DNA of 64,000 bases from Sulfurisoma sp. (GTDB taxonomy: Bacteria; Pseudomonadota; Gammaproteobacteria; Burkholderiales; Rhodocyclaceae): assembly GCA_030691075.1 (NCBI GenBank), contig JAUYFI010000063.1:1-64000 (forward strand). The letters run 5' to 3'. Positions 1 through 8,468 of the stretch are shown here, in pieces. The position numbers were made by a program, and so were the translations under genes. A model generated the notes under the pieces. The model saw nothing but the letters and a program-made list of their open reading frames with translations, had not been told where the DNA came from and did no database searches. Numbering within the stretch: the stretch's first letter is position 1; the number at the start of each line of letters is the position of its first letter.

Positions 1-114
1 TACCCGACCGGCATCAAGATCACCGATGCAGAGTTGGCCTCCCTCAATCTCAAATTGGATAAGTTTCACGGCGACTGGAACTATGCGGTCTTGCCAACAC
101 GGAAGAATACTTAG
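1..114 (+). CDS. ISAzo13-family transposase, C-terminal end (partial)
   Basis: An open frame enters from the left edge and stops at TAG 112-114, giving 37 residues. The stretch YPTGIKITDAE followed by LNL, then FHGDWNY, matches my recollection of the conserved tail of ISAzo13-type (Rhodopirellula-type DDE) transposases, which end in FHGEWNY plus a few residues. The catalytic domain lies outside the window. The next gene starts in mid-domain right after it, so this looks like the downstream end of an inserted IS. The family call rests on a short stretch. Confidence 0.65.
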   Translation, partial: YPTGIKITDAELASLNLKLDKFHGDWNYAVLPTRKNT

Positions 115-138
115 TCATGTTATTTTTGCGCGACGCCT
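115..138 (+). mobile_element. Right end of the ISAzo13-like insertion (junction)
   Basis: Between the transposase stop and the point where the PAS-GGDEF-EAL frame becomes meaningful lie about 24 bp that should hold the right terminal inverted repeat of the element. From about 139 the downstream frame reads [11 protein letters not shown], which is PAS-like coding sequence, so the junction is near 130-139. The left end is outside the window, so inverted repeats and target duplication cannot be verified. Confidence 0.35.
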
Positions 139-168
139 TACGCTTCGGGCGAACTGATCGGCAGCACG

Positions 169-1845
169 ATGCGCGAACTGCATCCGTCTGAAACCGACTT
201 CAATCGTTTCGGCGACTGGGCCTGCCAACGCATCGCCGTCGGCGAAATGGTGGTGACCGAAATGCGCGGCCAGCGCAAGGACGGCGCCAGCATCTGGGTG
301 CGCGCCACCGGCCGCCAAGCCACGGGAGTGGCCGATAGTGTCGACGTGGTGTGGATCTTCGAGGATGTCACCGAGCGCCACTCGGCCGAGCAGGCGCTGC
401 GTTGCGCCCACGACGAACTCGAGCAGCGGGTGCTCGAGCGCACCACCGAGCTATCCGGCGCCAACCAGCAGCTGCAGGCCGAGATATTCGTACGGCTGCA
501 GGCCGAGCAGCGCATCTGGCACATCGCCCACCACGACGGCCTGACGGGCCTGCCCAACCGGACGCTGCTGCATGACCGCCTCGAGCAGACGCTTGCCCAG
601 GCCGAGCGCGCCGGCAGCCGCGTCGCGGTGATCTTCCTCGATCTCGACCGTTTCAAGGCCATCAACGACACGCTGGGCCACGGCGTCGGCGATGAACTGC
701 TGAAGCACGTCGCCAGGCGCCTGTCGGCGGTGGTACGGGCCGTGGATACCGTGTCGCGGCTCGGCGGCGACGAGTTCGTCATCGTCATGGCCGGTATCGC
801 CGGCCCCGAGGATGCCGCCGTGGCGGCGCAGAAGGTCATCGACGCGCTGGCAGCCGCGGTGACCATCGAGGGCCATAGCTTGCGGGCCACGCCCTCGCTC
901 GGCATCGCGCTGTTTCCCGACGATGGCACGGCGCCGCTGCATCTGATGAAAAACGCCGACACGGCGATGTATCAAGCCAAGGCGCGGGGGCGGAACACCT
1001 ACGAGTTTTTCACCCAGCGGCTCAACGCCGAAACCGAGCGCGCCTTCACGCTGGAGCAGCGCCTGCGCCTGGCCATCGAGGCCGGCCACCTGGTGCTGCA
1101 CTACCAGCCGCTGGTGGACATGGAGACGCGCAAGGTCGCGAGCCTGGAGGCGCTGCTGCGCTGGAACGACCCCGAGCACGGCATCATCCTGCCCGGCGAG
1201 TTCATCCCGCTGGCCGAGGAAACCGGGCTGATCGTGCCCATTGGCCAGTGGGTGATCGCCGAGGCGCTGCGGCAGAACCGGCGCTGGCAGGAAGCGGGCA
1301 TGCCGCTGCTTCCGGTGGCGGTGAACCTTTCGCCGCGCCAGTTCCGCCAGAAGGATCTCGTCGGCGGCATCCGCGCTCTGCTCGCCGAGACCGGCCAGCC
1401 GGCGCGGCTGCTCGAGCTCGAGATCACCGAATCGACACTGCTGCACGATCTCGACGCGGCGCTGGAAACGCTGCGCGAACTCGACGCCATGGGCGTTCGC
1501 CTGGCCATCGACGATTTCGGCACCGGCTATTCCAGCCTTAACCACCTGAAGCGCCTGCCGGTGCACAAGCTCAAGATCGACCAGTCCTTCGTCCGCGATC
1601 TCTGCCACGACCGCGACGACGCGGCCATCGTCAACGCCATCATTGGGCTGGGTAGCGCCATGGATCTCCATGTGCTGGCCGAGGGCGTCGAGACCCGCGA
1701 CCAACTCGCGGCGCTCGACAAGCTTGGCTGCCGTCAATACCAGGGCTACCTGTTCTCGCGGCCCTTGCCGCCGGACCAGGTGGGGCAATTGTTCAACCCC
1801 TCCATGCTCGGCTGCATAGCCACCGAGCCTGATCACACCATCTGA
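169..1845 (+). CDS. PAS-GGDEF-EAL c-di-GMP enzyme, 5'-truncated by an IS
   Basis: This 558-residue protein would make and/or degrade cyclic di-GMP. Residues 1-70 are the second half of a PAS/PAC sensor domain, followed by a short coiled segment. The GGDEF domain has an intact LGGDEF (199-203) and an RAVD inhibitory site (190-193) five residues before it. The EAL domain has EAL (327-329), [20 protein letters not shown] and EGVET, so both halves look catalytically competent. The frame is open upstream of ATG 169 back to the IS stop codon and still reads as PAS sequence, so the native N-terminus was cut away by the insertion. The ATG used here is the first possible restart and has only a weak ribosome-binding site. 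It may be expressed from the IS or be a decaying gene. Confidence 0.85.
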   Translation: MRELHPSETDFNRFGDWACQRIAVGEMVVTEMRGQRKDGASIWVRATGRQATGVADSVDVVWIFEDVTERHSAEQALRCAHDELEQRVLERTTELSGANQQLQAEIFVRLQAEQRIWHIAHHDGLTGLPNRTLLHDRLEQTLAQAERAGSRVAVIFLDLDRFKAINDTLGHGVGDELLKHVARRLSAVVRAVDTVSRLGGDEFVIVMAGIAGPEDAAVAAQKVIDALAAAVTIEGHSLRATPSLGIALFPDDGTAPLHLMKNADTAMYQAKARGRNTYEFFTQRLNAETERAFTLEQRLRLAIEAGHLVLHYQPLVDMETRKVASLEALLRWNDPEHGIILPGEFIPLAEETGLIVPIGQWVIAEALRQNRRWQEAGMPLLPVAVNLSPRQFRQKDLVGGIRALLAETGQPARLLELEITESTLLHDLDAALETLRELDAMGVRLAIDDFGTGYSSLNHLKRLPVHKLKIDQSFVRDLCHDRDDAAIVNAIIGLGSAMDLHVLAEGVETRDQLAALDKLGCRQYQGYLFSRPLPPDQVGQLFNPSMLGCIATEPDHTI

Positions 1846-1856
1846 AAGGAAATCCC

Positions 1857-2201
1857 ATGTCTGCCATCACCACCACCAGCGGGCTCGTCATCGAGGACAT
1901 CGTCGAAGGCAACGGCACCGAAGCCGCCGCCGGCCAGCACGTCACCGTGCATTACACCGGCTGGCTCACCGACGGCACCCAGTTCGATTCGAGCAAGGAC
2001 CGCGACGACCCCTTCGATTTTCCGCTCGGTGCGCGCCATGTCATCGCCGGCTGGGACGAAGGCGTTCAGGGCATGAAAATCGGCGGCACGCGCAAGCTGA
2101 CGATTCCGCCGGAACTCGGCTACGGCGCGCGCGGCGCCAGCGGCGTCATCCCCCCCAATGCGACGCTGGTCTTCGAGGTGGAGTTGCTGGGCGTGAACTG
2201 A
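1857..2201 (+). CDS. FKBP-type peptidyl-prolyl cis-trans isomerase
   Basis: A 114-residue single-domain FKBP that would catalyse proline isomerisation in the cytoplasm, since no signal peptide is visible. Family hallmarks are [18 protein letters not shown] near residue 30, [12 protein letters not shown], the basic-hydrophobic stretch ending in LGYGARG, and the terminal [13 protein letters not shown] strand. The length matches the minimal FKBP fold. AAAGGAAA lies just before ATG 1857, and the gene starts 11 bp after the preceding stop, so it may be co-transcribed with it. The specific subfamily cannot be fixed from sequence alone. Confidence 0.92.
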   Translation: MSAITTTSGLVIEDIVEGNGTEAAAGQHVTVHYTGWLTDGTQFDSSKDRDDPFDFPLGARHVIAGWDEGVQGMKIGGTRKLTIPPELGYGARGASGVIPPNATLVFEVELLGVN

Positions 2202-2279
2202 TGTCATGGGCATCGGCTGCGCGCCGTCCGGGCTTGCTATACACTGAGAGAAAAGCGAAACGACGGAAGGATGGGGCCG

Positions 2280-2699
2280 ATGATGTTGCGCGCATTGCTT
2301 GTGTTACCCGCGTTGTTGCTGGCGCCGCCAGCCGTCGCCGACAAGCCGCTGGCCCCCGCCAGCGTGCCAGGCACGCAACTGGTTTCCGCCGAACGGGTGG
2401 TGGAACTGATCGGTGCCCTGCCGGATATTGTCATCATCGACAGCCGCCGTCGCGAGGAATTCGAGAAGGGCCATATCGAGGGCGCGGTCAGCCTGCTCGA
2501 TACCGAGCTGACGCGTGCCGGCCTCGCCAGGCTGGCGCCCGCGCCCGACCGTCCCCTGCTGTTCTACTGCAACGGCGAGCACTGCCTGCGCAGCTCGAAC
2601 TCTGCCGTGCAGGCGCTGGCCTGGGGCTATCGCAGGGTGTACTGGTTCCGCGGCGGCTGGCAGGAATGGACCGACAAGCACCTGCCGGTCGCGCGTTGA
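2280..2699 (+). CDS. Periplasmic rhodanese-like protein
   Basis: A rhodanese-fold sulfurtransferase of about 139 residues with an N-terminal signal peptide (hydrophobic LLVLPALLLAPP, cleavage after AVA). The catalytic loop reads FYCNGEHC, placing the active cysteine at about residue 97. DSRRREEFEKGHIEGA is the typical CH2A-type motif upstream. An earlier in-frame ATG at 2271 exists, but GGAAGG ends at 2270 and spaces properly only to ATG 2280. The acceptor is unknown; such exported single-domain rhodaneses are often linked to redox or sulfur handling in the envelope. It is followed 22 bp later by a membrane diguanylate cyclase. Confidence 0.85.
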   Translation: MMLRALLVLPALLLAPPAVADKPLAPASVPGTQLVSAERVVELIGALPDIVIIDSRRREEFEKGHIEGAVSLLDTELTRAGLARLAPAPDRPLLFYCNGEHCLRSSNSAVQALAWGYRRVYWFRGGWQEWTDKHLPVAR

Positions 2700-2721
2700 G
2701 GGAGGCAGGAGCGGTGCCGCG

Positions 2722-4290
2722 ATGATTCCGGTCGAGCGTCTTTCGCTGCGCGCCGCGACGGTCGGCATCGTGCTGGTGTCGGGGCTGCTGGCGGCCGCCC
2801 TGCTCGGCTTCGCCGTCTACACCTTCAAGTCCGCGGCCTTCGATGCGCAGCAGAAGAGCCTTACCCGAATGGTCGAGGTGGCGACCCTCGAAGTCATCCA
2901 TCATCTCGACAAGGGTGTCTTCTCTTTCGGCACCGGCTTGCAGGAACGCCCCGAATTCCGCGCGGCGCTGGAGCGCAAGCTGGCGGCGGGGGAGGATACG
3001 GTGCTGCTGGCGGCGCTGGGTGACCCCTTCGTCAATGGCTTCGTCGGCGCCGGCCAGCTGGATCTGGTCAAGTTGCGCGTCTTCGACCCCGCGCTGGCGC
3101 CGCTGGGCGAAAACGCCTCCGCCGTCGCCCTGCCGCCGGGCCTGCCGCCGGCGCTCCATCGACTCGCGGCCGGCCGCACCGGCGCCGACCGGCTCAAGGC
3201 GGTCGGCGCCCTCTGGCTCTCGCCACGCGGGCCGCTGTATTCGGTGCTGCTGCCGATCGGTGGCCTCCGCGTCCTCGGCTACCTTGAGGTGGTGGTCGAT
3301 CCCGTCTTCAATTTCGGCGCCGTGGCGCAGATGACCCGCATGCCCACGTCCATCTTTGCCATGGATGGTCGTCTGTTGCTGCAGTCGGCCGGCGCCGCCA
3401 ATGCGAGCGGCGAAACCCTGTCCGTCGCCTATCTGCTGCGCGCGGCCGATGGCCAGCCAGCTTTCCGCCTGGTCTGCCTCGACGATGTGACCCAGTTGCG
3501 CGACGACGTTCGGCGCACCTCGGTCATGCTGCTGGTGGGCATCGGTCTTCTTGGCGGCCTTGCGGCGATGGCCGCCCTGGTCTTCCTCAATCGGTTCCTC
3601 TTCGTGCCGCTGCGCGGAATGCAGACCGACATGGAGCGCTGCGCCGGCGGCGATCTCTCGGCGACCGTCAACCGCCGCATGGTGCGTGAATTCCGCGCCG
3701 TGGCCGATGCCTTTAACCGGATGGCGGCGCAGTTGGCGGGCCGGATCGAGGAGTTGCGGCGGCTGTCATGCATCGACGGTCTCACGGCGCTGTCCAATCG
3801 CCACCATTTCGACATTGTGCTGGCCCTGGAATGGTCGCGGGCGCGCCGCAGCGGAAAACCGCTGTCGCTGATCATGGTCGACGTCGATCACTTCAAGCTC
3901 TACAACGATCATTACGGCCACATGGCCGGCGACGACTGCCTGCGGGCGGTGGGCCGCGTGCTCGCCTGCGCGGTACGGCGCCCAACCGACGTGGTGGCGC
4001 GCTACGGCGGCGAGGAGTTCGTGATTCTGCTGCCGGACACTTCGCCCGAGGGCGCGCGCCTCGTTGCCGAAATCATCCTGAACGACCTGGCCCGCCTGCG
4101 CTTGCCGCATGCCGCTTCGCCGACCGCCGCGCACATGACCGTGAGCACCGGCATCGTCACCTGCCCGGTGTCAGACGATTTCAGGGTCGAAATGCTGGTG
4201 GCGGCGGCCGACCAGGCCCTCTACCAGGCCAAGCACGAGGGCCGCAATCGCATCGTGGTGGCGGAAATGGATTTGAATGGCCACGGATGA
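2722..4290 (+). CDS. Membrane-anchored diguanylate cyclase with periplasmic sensor
   Basis: This 522-residue protein synthesises c-di-GMP. It has a first membrane helix (about 11-35), a periplasmic sensing region of some 230 residues, a second helix (about 267-292), a HAMP linker, and a C-terminal GGDEF domain with GGEEF at 429-433. An RPTD inhibitory site (420-423) sits five residues upstream, indicating product feedback. The periplasmic region resembles Cache-type sensors by layout only. The open frame extends further upstream through the rhodanese gene, but the ATG at 2722, preceded by AGGAG, is the natural start because it opens directly into the first membrane helix. It overlaps the next gene by 14 bp. 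Confidence 0.88.
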   Translation: MIPVERLSLRAATVGIVLVSGLLAAALLGFAVYTFKSAAFDAQQKSLTRMVEVATLEVIHHLDKGVFSFGTGLQERPEFRAALERKLAAGEDTVLLAALGDPFVNGFVGAGQLDLVKLRVFDPALAPLGENASAVALPPGLPPALHRLAAGRTGADRLKAVGALWLSPRGPLYSVLLPIGGLRVLGYLEVVVDPVFNFGAVAQMTRMPTSIFAMDGRLLLQSAGAANASGETLSVAYLLRAADGQPAFRLVCLDDVTQLRDDVRRTSVMLLVGIGLLGGLAAMAALVFLNRFLFVPLRGMQTDMERCAGGDLSATVNRRMVREFRAVADAFNRMAAQLAGRIEELRRLSCIDGLTALSNRHHFDIVLALEWSRARRSGKPLSLIMVDVDHFKLYNDHYGHMAGDDCLRAVGRVLACAVRRPTDVVARYGGEEFVILLPDTSPEGARLVAEIILNDLARLRLPHAASPTAAHMTVSTGIVTCPVSDDFRVEMLVAAADQALYQAKHEGRNRIVVAEMDLNGHG

Positions 4291-6274
4291 CGCCATGAGC
4301 TCCGTCGGCAATCTGGCAGACCTCGATACGGGCCAGGTGCTGTTGCCGAGCTTCGTCGCCCGCCGTGGCGACGGTCTGTATGTCGATATCTCGGCCATGG
4401 ATTCGCCGGAGCTGTTCCTGCGTTTCGTCGAGCGCGTCTTTGTCGGCGGCACGCGCTTTTCCGGTCTCGATCACGATCTCTTCGTCAAGCTGCTGTTCGA
4501 CACCACCCCGACCGACATTGCCGCGCTGCTTGCCCGCTTCGAGGCCGAGGAGCGCCCGCCCGAACTGCGCCTCGCCGGCGACATCGTTGCCTTTCCGGCG
4601 GAGCGCCAGGCGCTCTACCGCGGCGTCAAGCTGCTCGGCGGCGGTCAGGCCGCCGAGTATTTCTTCGAGCAGGTGACCGTCGATACGGAAATCCAGGTGC
4701 CGCGCCATGGCGATGCCGACGAGAATGGCGAGCAATCGCTTCTCGGTTACGACAAACAGACGGTGTCGGAGCGCGCCTATCTCGATTTCGACGAGTTCAT
4801 CGCCGCCGCCTGGAACAAGGGACTGCGCTACGGCATCGACGCCGCGGCGGTGCGCGAGACGATCACCCGCGACAAGGCGGAGCGCCTGATCATTGCCCGG
4901 CAGAAGCCGCCGCTGCCGGGCCGCGATGCCAGCATCGAGGAGAAGACCGATGCGTTGCACCGCGACGACTCGCCGCGCATTCGTTCCGACGGGCGCATCG
5001 ACCTGCGCCATTTCCGCAACCGCTTCCCGCAGGTGGTCGCCGGCATGCCGCTCTTCAAGAAGGTGCCGCGCGTTCCGGGCGTGGTGGGCTGGAACGTGGC
5101 GGGCAGCGAGCTGCCCCCCCCAGCGGTCAAGGATTTCGACATCGGCACCCTGGCGGGCCCCGGCACCCGCGTCGAGCGCACCGAGGGCGGCCAGGAATTC
5201 GTGATCGCGGCGATGGACGGCTTCCTCAACATCGACACCCAGTCGGGCCAGGTGTCGATTACCGACAAGATCATCAACAAGGAAGGCGTCAGCATTCGCA
5301 CCACCGGCGATCTGGCGCTCGCCGGGGACGAGTACGAGGAGCACGGCGAGGTGCAGGAGAAGCGCGTCGTCGAGGGGCACCACATGACCTTCTTCGCGCC
5401 GGTGTTCGGCAGCATCGTGTCGAATGGCGGCCGCATCGTCATCAAGCAGGCCATTTTCGGCGGCGCGGCCAAGAGCCAGGGCGGCAGCATCGTCGTCGAG
5501 GGCTCGGCCTCGCGCGCCACGCTGGAGGCGAAGCGCGGCCTGATCGAGGCGGCGCGGGCAGAGGGTTCGCTGCTGATCGCCCAGGTGGTGCGCGTCGGTC
5601 GTGCCGTGGACTGCGAAATCGTCGCCGACGAGGTGGTCATCGAGCAGGCAGAAGGCTGCGCCATCGCGGCGCGGAGCGCGACCATCGGCGTGGCGGCGGC
5701 GCGCAAGCATGATGGCACCATTCTCACGCTGCTGCTGCCGGATGTCGAAGGCTACGACAAGGAGATCGAGAAGGCCGCCGCGGCGCGAACGGCCGCCGAA
5801 GCCGCGCTGGCGGCGCGGCACATGGCGCTCGCCGCCCTGGCGGAGCAGCCCGACTTGAAGACCTACCTGGCCTTGCAGCCCAAGATCAAGGCCGGGACGC
5901 TGGCCATGACGCCGGCGCAGGAGGCCAACTGGCAGAAGCTGCTGGGCCGGCTGGGACCCGCGCTGCGCGAGCACTCCCGCCTCCATGGCGAGATGCAGGG
6001 CCTGCAGGCGACCGTCGCGGAATCCGGCCAGCGCATCGAGACGCTGCGGCGGGAACGCAGCGATTCCCTGGCTGCGGTGCGCTGCGCGATCGGGGAAGTG
6101 AAGGGCGAGACCCTCGTGCGCAGCCGCCGCGTGCGGCCCGACCAGCCGCCGCTGGCCAGCCTGCCGGCCAAGGAACTGCACCTGAAGCTGCGCGAGGCCG
6201 GCGCCGCGGCCGAGCGCATATTCGGTGGCGACAGCGGCAGCGTTTCCTGGCCGCCGGATCAGGGCTTGATGTAG
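4277..6274 (+). CDS. FapA family (DUF342) polymer-forming protein
   Basis: This 665-residue protein matches the DUF342/FapA family. It has a central region rich in short beta-type repeats (VVGWNVAG, then repeated V-I-G-G segments from about residue 260 to 450) and a C-terminal coiled coil (about 490-610). Family members are linked to flagellar assembly or FapA-type membrane and cell-shape roles, and the function here is not known. The start overlaps the preceding cyclase by 14 bp, implying coupled translation; an alternative ATG lies at 4295. A run of c-di-GMP genes just upstream suggests a surface or motility connection, which is inference. Confidence 0.75.
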   Translation: MATDDAMSSVGNLADLDTGQVLLPSFVARRGDGLYVDISAMDSPELFLRFVERVFVGGTRFSGLDHDLFVKLLFDTTPTDIAALLARFEAEERPPELRLAGDIVAFPAERQALYRGVKLLGGGQAAEYFFEQVTVDTEIQVPRHGDADENGEQSLLGYDKQTVSERAYLDFDEFIAAAWNKGLRYGIDAAAVRETITRDKAERLIIARQKPPLPGRDASIEEKTDALHRDDSPRIRSDGRIDLRHFRNRFPQVVAGMPLFKKVPRVPGVVGWNVAGSELPPPAVKDFDIGTLAGPGTRVERTEGGQEFVIAAMDGFLNIDTQSGQVSITDKIINKEGVSIRTTGDLALAGDEYEEHGEVQEKRVVEGHHMTFFAPVFGSIVSNGGRIVIKQAIFGGAAKSQGGSIVVEGSASRATLEAKRGLIEAARAEGSLLIAQVVRVGRAVDCEIVADEVVIEQAEGCAIAARSATIGVAAARKHDGTILTLLLPDVEGYDKEIEKAAAARTAAEAALAARHMALAALAEQPDLKTYLALQPKIKAGTLAMTPAQEANWQKLLGRLGPALREHSRLHGEMQGLQATVAESGQRIETLRRERSDSLAAVRCAIGEVKGETLVRSRRVRPDQPPLASLPAKELHLKLREAGAAAERIFGGDSGSVSWPPDQGLM

Positions 6275-6296
6275 GCCCAGTCGTCGCGCATAGGCT

Positions 6297-6320
6297 TTAT
6301 TCCTGAAATTTACGGAATAA
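6297..6320. promoter_or_regulatory. Inverted repeat TTATTCC/GGAATAA before the ECF sigma gene
   Basis: Seven-base arms TTATTCC (6297-6303) and GGAATAA (6314-6320) are separated by 10 bases in the short AT-rich gap between the FapA-like gene and the sigma factor start at 6349. GGAATAA also resembles the -35 element of some ECF-dependent promoters, so it may be an autoregulatory promoter or an operator. This is inference from position and symmetry. Confidence 0.3.
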
Positions 6321-6348
6321 TCCGCGCTCCCCTGGCGTCTTACTGCTC

Positions 6349-6903
6349 ATGGAACTCCTGAACCCATTCTCCAGGCACCGCGAGCGCGGCCAGCTTGAGC
6401 AGCAGCGCCGCCGCCTCTACCGCATTGCCTATTCCTGGTGCCACGACGGCAACCTGGCCGAGGATCTCGTCCAGGAAACCCTGATCCGGGCGCTGGAACG
6501 CGCCGGTCAGCTGCGCGACCCGGAGCGGCTGCCGGCCTGGCTGGCGGCCATCCTCGTCAATTGCTGGCGCGACCACCTGCGGCGGCTCAAGCCCACCGAC
6601 GATATCGCCGAACTGGAGGAGAGCCTGTTCGACGACGAAAATCGTTCACCCGAGAGCAGTGCCGAGTGCAACCAGCTGGTCAAGCGCGTGCGCGACGAGA
6701 TCGCGATGCTGCCGGTCGGCCAGCGCCAGGTGTTGACGCTGGTCGATCTCGAGGAGTTCTCCTACGCCGAGGTGGCCGAAGCCCTCGACATCCCCGTGGG
6801 CACGGTAATGAGCCGGCTGTGCCGGGCACGGCAGGCACTCAAGGGCCGCCTGCAGGCGGCGCGCGAGCATGCGATGGCGCCGGTGTTGAGGAGCGTCAAA
6901 TGA
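6349..6903 (+). CDS. ECF RNA polymerase sigma factor
   Basis: A 184-residue sigma-70-family factor of the extracytoplasmic-function type. Region 2 (about 20-90) includes the DLVQETLIRAL helix, and region 4 (about 110-165) includes the helix-turn-helix LEEFSYAEVAEALDIPVGTVMSR. It lacks regions 1 and 3, as expected for the group. Its TGA overlaps the ATG of the next gene, an anti-sigma protein, so the pair is translationally coupled. The likely job is switching on an envelope or sulfur-stress regulon when the membrane partner releases it; the signal is inferred from the partner's C-terminal domain. Confidence 0.9.
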   Translation: MELLNPFSRHRERGQLEQQRRRLYRIAYSWCHDGNLAEDLVQETLIRALERAGQLRDPERLPAWLAAILVNCWRDHLRRLKPTDDIAELEESLFDDENRSPESSAECNQLVKRVRDEIAMLPVGQRQVLTLVDLEEFSYAEVAEALDIPVGTVMSRLCRARQALKGRLQAAREHAMAPVLRSVK

Positions 6904-7619
6904 GCGAAGATCAAAAGGTTTCCTTCGAGGAACTCAATGCCTTCATCGACGGCGAGCTCGATGCCGGCGCCTCGGCCCGTGTGCTCGCCGCGATCGACGG
7001 CAATGACCAGTTGAAGCGCGAGGCCTGCGAACTGCGCGCCCTGCGCGACCAGGTTCGCCATGCCTACGAGCCCGCCCGGCTCGGCGGCGGCGGTCAGGGG
7101 CGTCATCGCTTCGCCAGCGGGCGCTGGCCGCAGGCGCTGGCGGCGGGGCTACTGCTTGCGGTCGGCGCCGCCGTCGGCTGGCAGGGCCATGCCCTGCAGC
7201 GTCCGGACGAGCAGGGTGTCTGGCAGCGCATCGCCCAGGTCAGGCCGCACGGCGATGCGCGCCGCCTGGTGCTGCATGTCGGCGACCCCGATCGCGGGCG
7301 CTTCGAAAATACGCTGGAAGAAGTGCGCGACATGCTCAAGGCCGCCCATGGTCGCGGCCAGCGGATGGAGCTCGAGATTCTCGCCAACGGCAGCGGGCTC
7401 AACCTGCTGCGCGTCAAGACTTCGCCGGTCGCCGACAAGCTGGCGCGGCTGCAGGCCGAATTCCCCGAGCTGTCGCTGGTCGCCTGTGGCCAGGGCCTCA
7501 ACCGCTTGCAGGGGCAGGGCGACGACATCCGCCTGGTTCCCGGCGTGGTGACGGCCGATTCGGCACTCGACGAGATAGTGCGGCGGATGAACCAAGGCTG
7601 GGCATACCTTCGCGTCTGA
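6900..7619 (+). CDS. Membrane anti-sigma factor fused to a DsrE-like domain
   Basis: A 239-residue protein in three parts. Residues 8-55 are an anti-sigma N-terminal domain (LNAFIDGELDAG signature). Residues 77-96 are one membrane helix. Residues 112-239 resemble DsrE/YchN sulfur-relay proteins: LVLHVGDPD, LEILANGSGL, LVACGQGL with a cysteine at 196, and the terminal GWAYLRV, which corresponds to the GWAYLRP ending common in this family. ATG 6900 overlaps the sigma factor stop (ATGA). The zinc-binding HxxxCxxC of ZAS anti-sigmas is absent. The topology would place the DsrE-like part in the periplasm, suggesting it senses sulfur or thiol species. The open frame extends into the sigma gene, but this start is supported by the overlap. 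Confidence 0.8.
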   Translation: MSEDQKVSFEELNAFIDGELDAGASARVLAAIDGNDQLKREACELRALRDQVRHAYEPARLGGGGQGRHRFASGRWPQALAAGLLLAVGAAVGWQGHALQRPDEQGVWQRIAQVRPHGDARRLVLHVGDPDRGRFENTLEEVRDMLKAAHGRGQRMELEILANGSGLNLLRVKTSPVADKLARLQAEFPELSLVACGQGLNRLQGQGDDIRLVPGVVTADSALDEIVRRMNQGWAYLRV

Positions 7620-7638
7620 AAGACGCGAAGGTATGCCC
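7600..7638. terminator. Perfect 18-bp inverted repeat across the anti-sigma stop codon
   Basis: Arms 7600-7617 and 7621-7638 are perfect reverse complements (GGGCATACCTTCGCGTCT and its complement) around a GAA loop, with the stop TGA at 7617-7619 in the turn. No T-tract follows. Between convergent genes it could act as a transcript-end structure, or it could be an inverted duplication of the gene's last codons. Confidence 0.5.
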
Positions 7639-7668
7639 GTTGGGCAAATCTGGCCCACCCACCCCCCG

Positions 7669-7688
7669 CCCCTCCCTCGCGGGAGGGG
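7669..7688. terminator. GC-rich hairpin between convergent genes
   Basis: CCCCTCCC (7669-7676), loop TCGC, GGGAGGGG (7681-7688) form an 8-bp perfect stem in the gap between the plus-strand anti-sigma gene and the minus-strand kinase gene. Position suggests a bidirectional terminator or a REP-like element; a U-tract is lacking. Confidence 0.35.
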
Positions 7689-7765
7689 TGACTGCCCTGC
7701 TCGCTGCGCTCGATTGTTGCCGGTGACACTGTAGCGGCACATCTCCGCGGTACTCCGCCCCGATG

Positions 7766-7816
7766 CGCCGTCCCGCCAGCGCCCCGCAGGAAGTACCCTT
7801 GGGGTGCGCCGACTTT
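7766..7816 (-). repeat. Dispersed repeat, long form (51 bp), intergenic
   Basis: On the minus strand it reads AAAGTCGGC, then a 27-bp insert containing CCCCAAGGGTACTTCC and GGGG, then GCTGGCGGGACGGCG. The same sequence recurs at 54415 and 62485, and without the insert at many other sites. It lies just beyond the 3' end of the histidine-kinase-like gene. Confidence 0.8.
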
Positions 7817-8452
7817 TCAGGGCAGCACGAGGCTGAAGCTGGCGCCGTTGGCGTTGGCCAGTTCGACATGGCCGTGGCGGCCGCCGGGCGTGGCGTGGCG
7901 CGCCGCGATCAGCCGCGCGAAGGCGATGCCCAGACCGCTCGATCCGGGCGCCATTTCGCCGACGCCGCCGTCCAGCACATCCCCCGGGAAACCCGTGCCG
8001 TCGTCGGTGACGGTGAAGCGCATGCCGCCACCGGGCTCCAGGGCGACGGTCAGCGCAACCCGTGACCGGGCGTGGCGCAGCGCGTTGCGCAAGGCATCGA
8101 GCAGCGCGAACCTGACCAGGTAGGCATCGAAGGCCCAGTGGCCGATAGCCGTTCCCGTGCCGGGGTCGCAGGTGAAGGCGATGTCGCGGTGATCGGTCAA
8201 TTCCAGTTCCGCCATGGTGTCGGCAAGAAAATCGGCGACGTCGTGGTCGTCGATGGCCAGCCGTAGCGTACCTTCACCGGCGCGATAGAGCACCAGCAAT
8301 TCCACCAGTTGCGCCGACAGGCGCGCCGCCAATGTTTGCGCCTGATGCAGTGCCGGCGAGGGGCATTCGCGGCCGGCCTCGTCGAGCCAGGCGCCGAGCG
8401 CATTGAGCGAGTTCTTGGCGTCGTGAATCGCGGCGGCGACGAAGGCGTCCAT
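7817..8452 (-). CDS. Sensor-less histidine kinase
   Basis: A 211-residue protein containing only the transmitter core. The phosphoacceptor segment begins within ten residues of the start (AAIHDAKNSLNAL, H10). The HATPase part shows LLDALRNALRHA (N box), DDGTGFPGD (G1) and GSSGLGIAFARLIA (G2). There is no sensor, HAMP or membrane helix, so input must come from a partner. The next gene upstream in the operon is a receiver-TPR protein 16 bp away, a likely partner. The histidine is followed by DAKN rather than the classical DLKN, a common variant. Confidence 0.8.
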   Translation of the reverse strand: MDAFVAAAIHDAKNSLNALGAWLDEAGRECPSPALHQAQTLAARLSAQLVELLVLYRAGEGTLRLAIDDHDVADFLADTMAELELTDHRDIAFTCDPGTGTAIGHWAFDAYLVRFALLDALRNALRHARSRVALTVALEPGGGMRFTVTDDGTGFPGDVLDGGVGEMAPGSSGLGIAFARLIAARHATPGGRHGHVELANANGASFSLVLP

Positions 8453-8468
8453 GTGGGGCGGCTCCCGT

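Noticed and set aside
4181-6181. A 666-codon open frame opposite the FapA-like gene
   Set aside because: Shadow frame; no recognisable domains and antisense to a conserved family.
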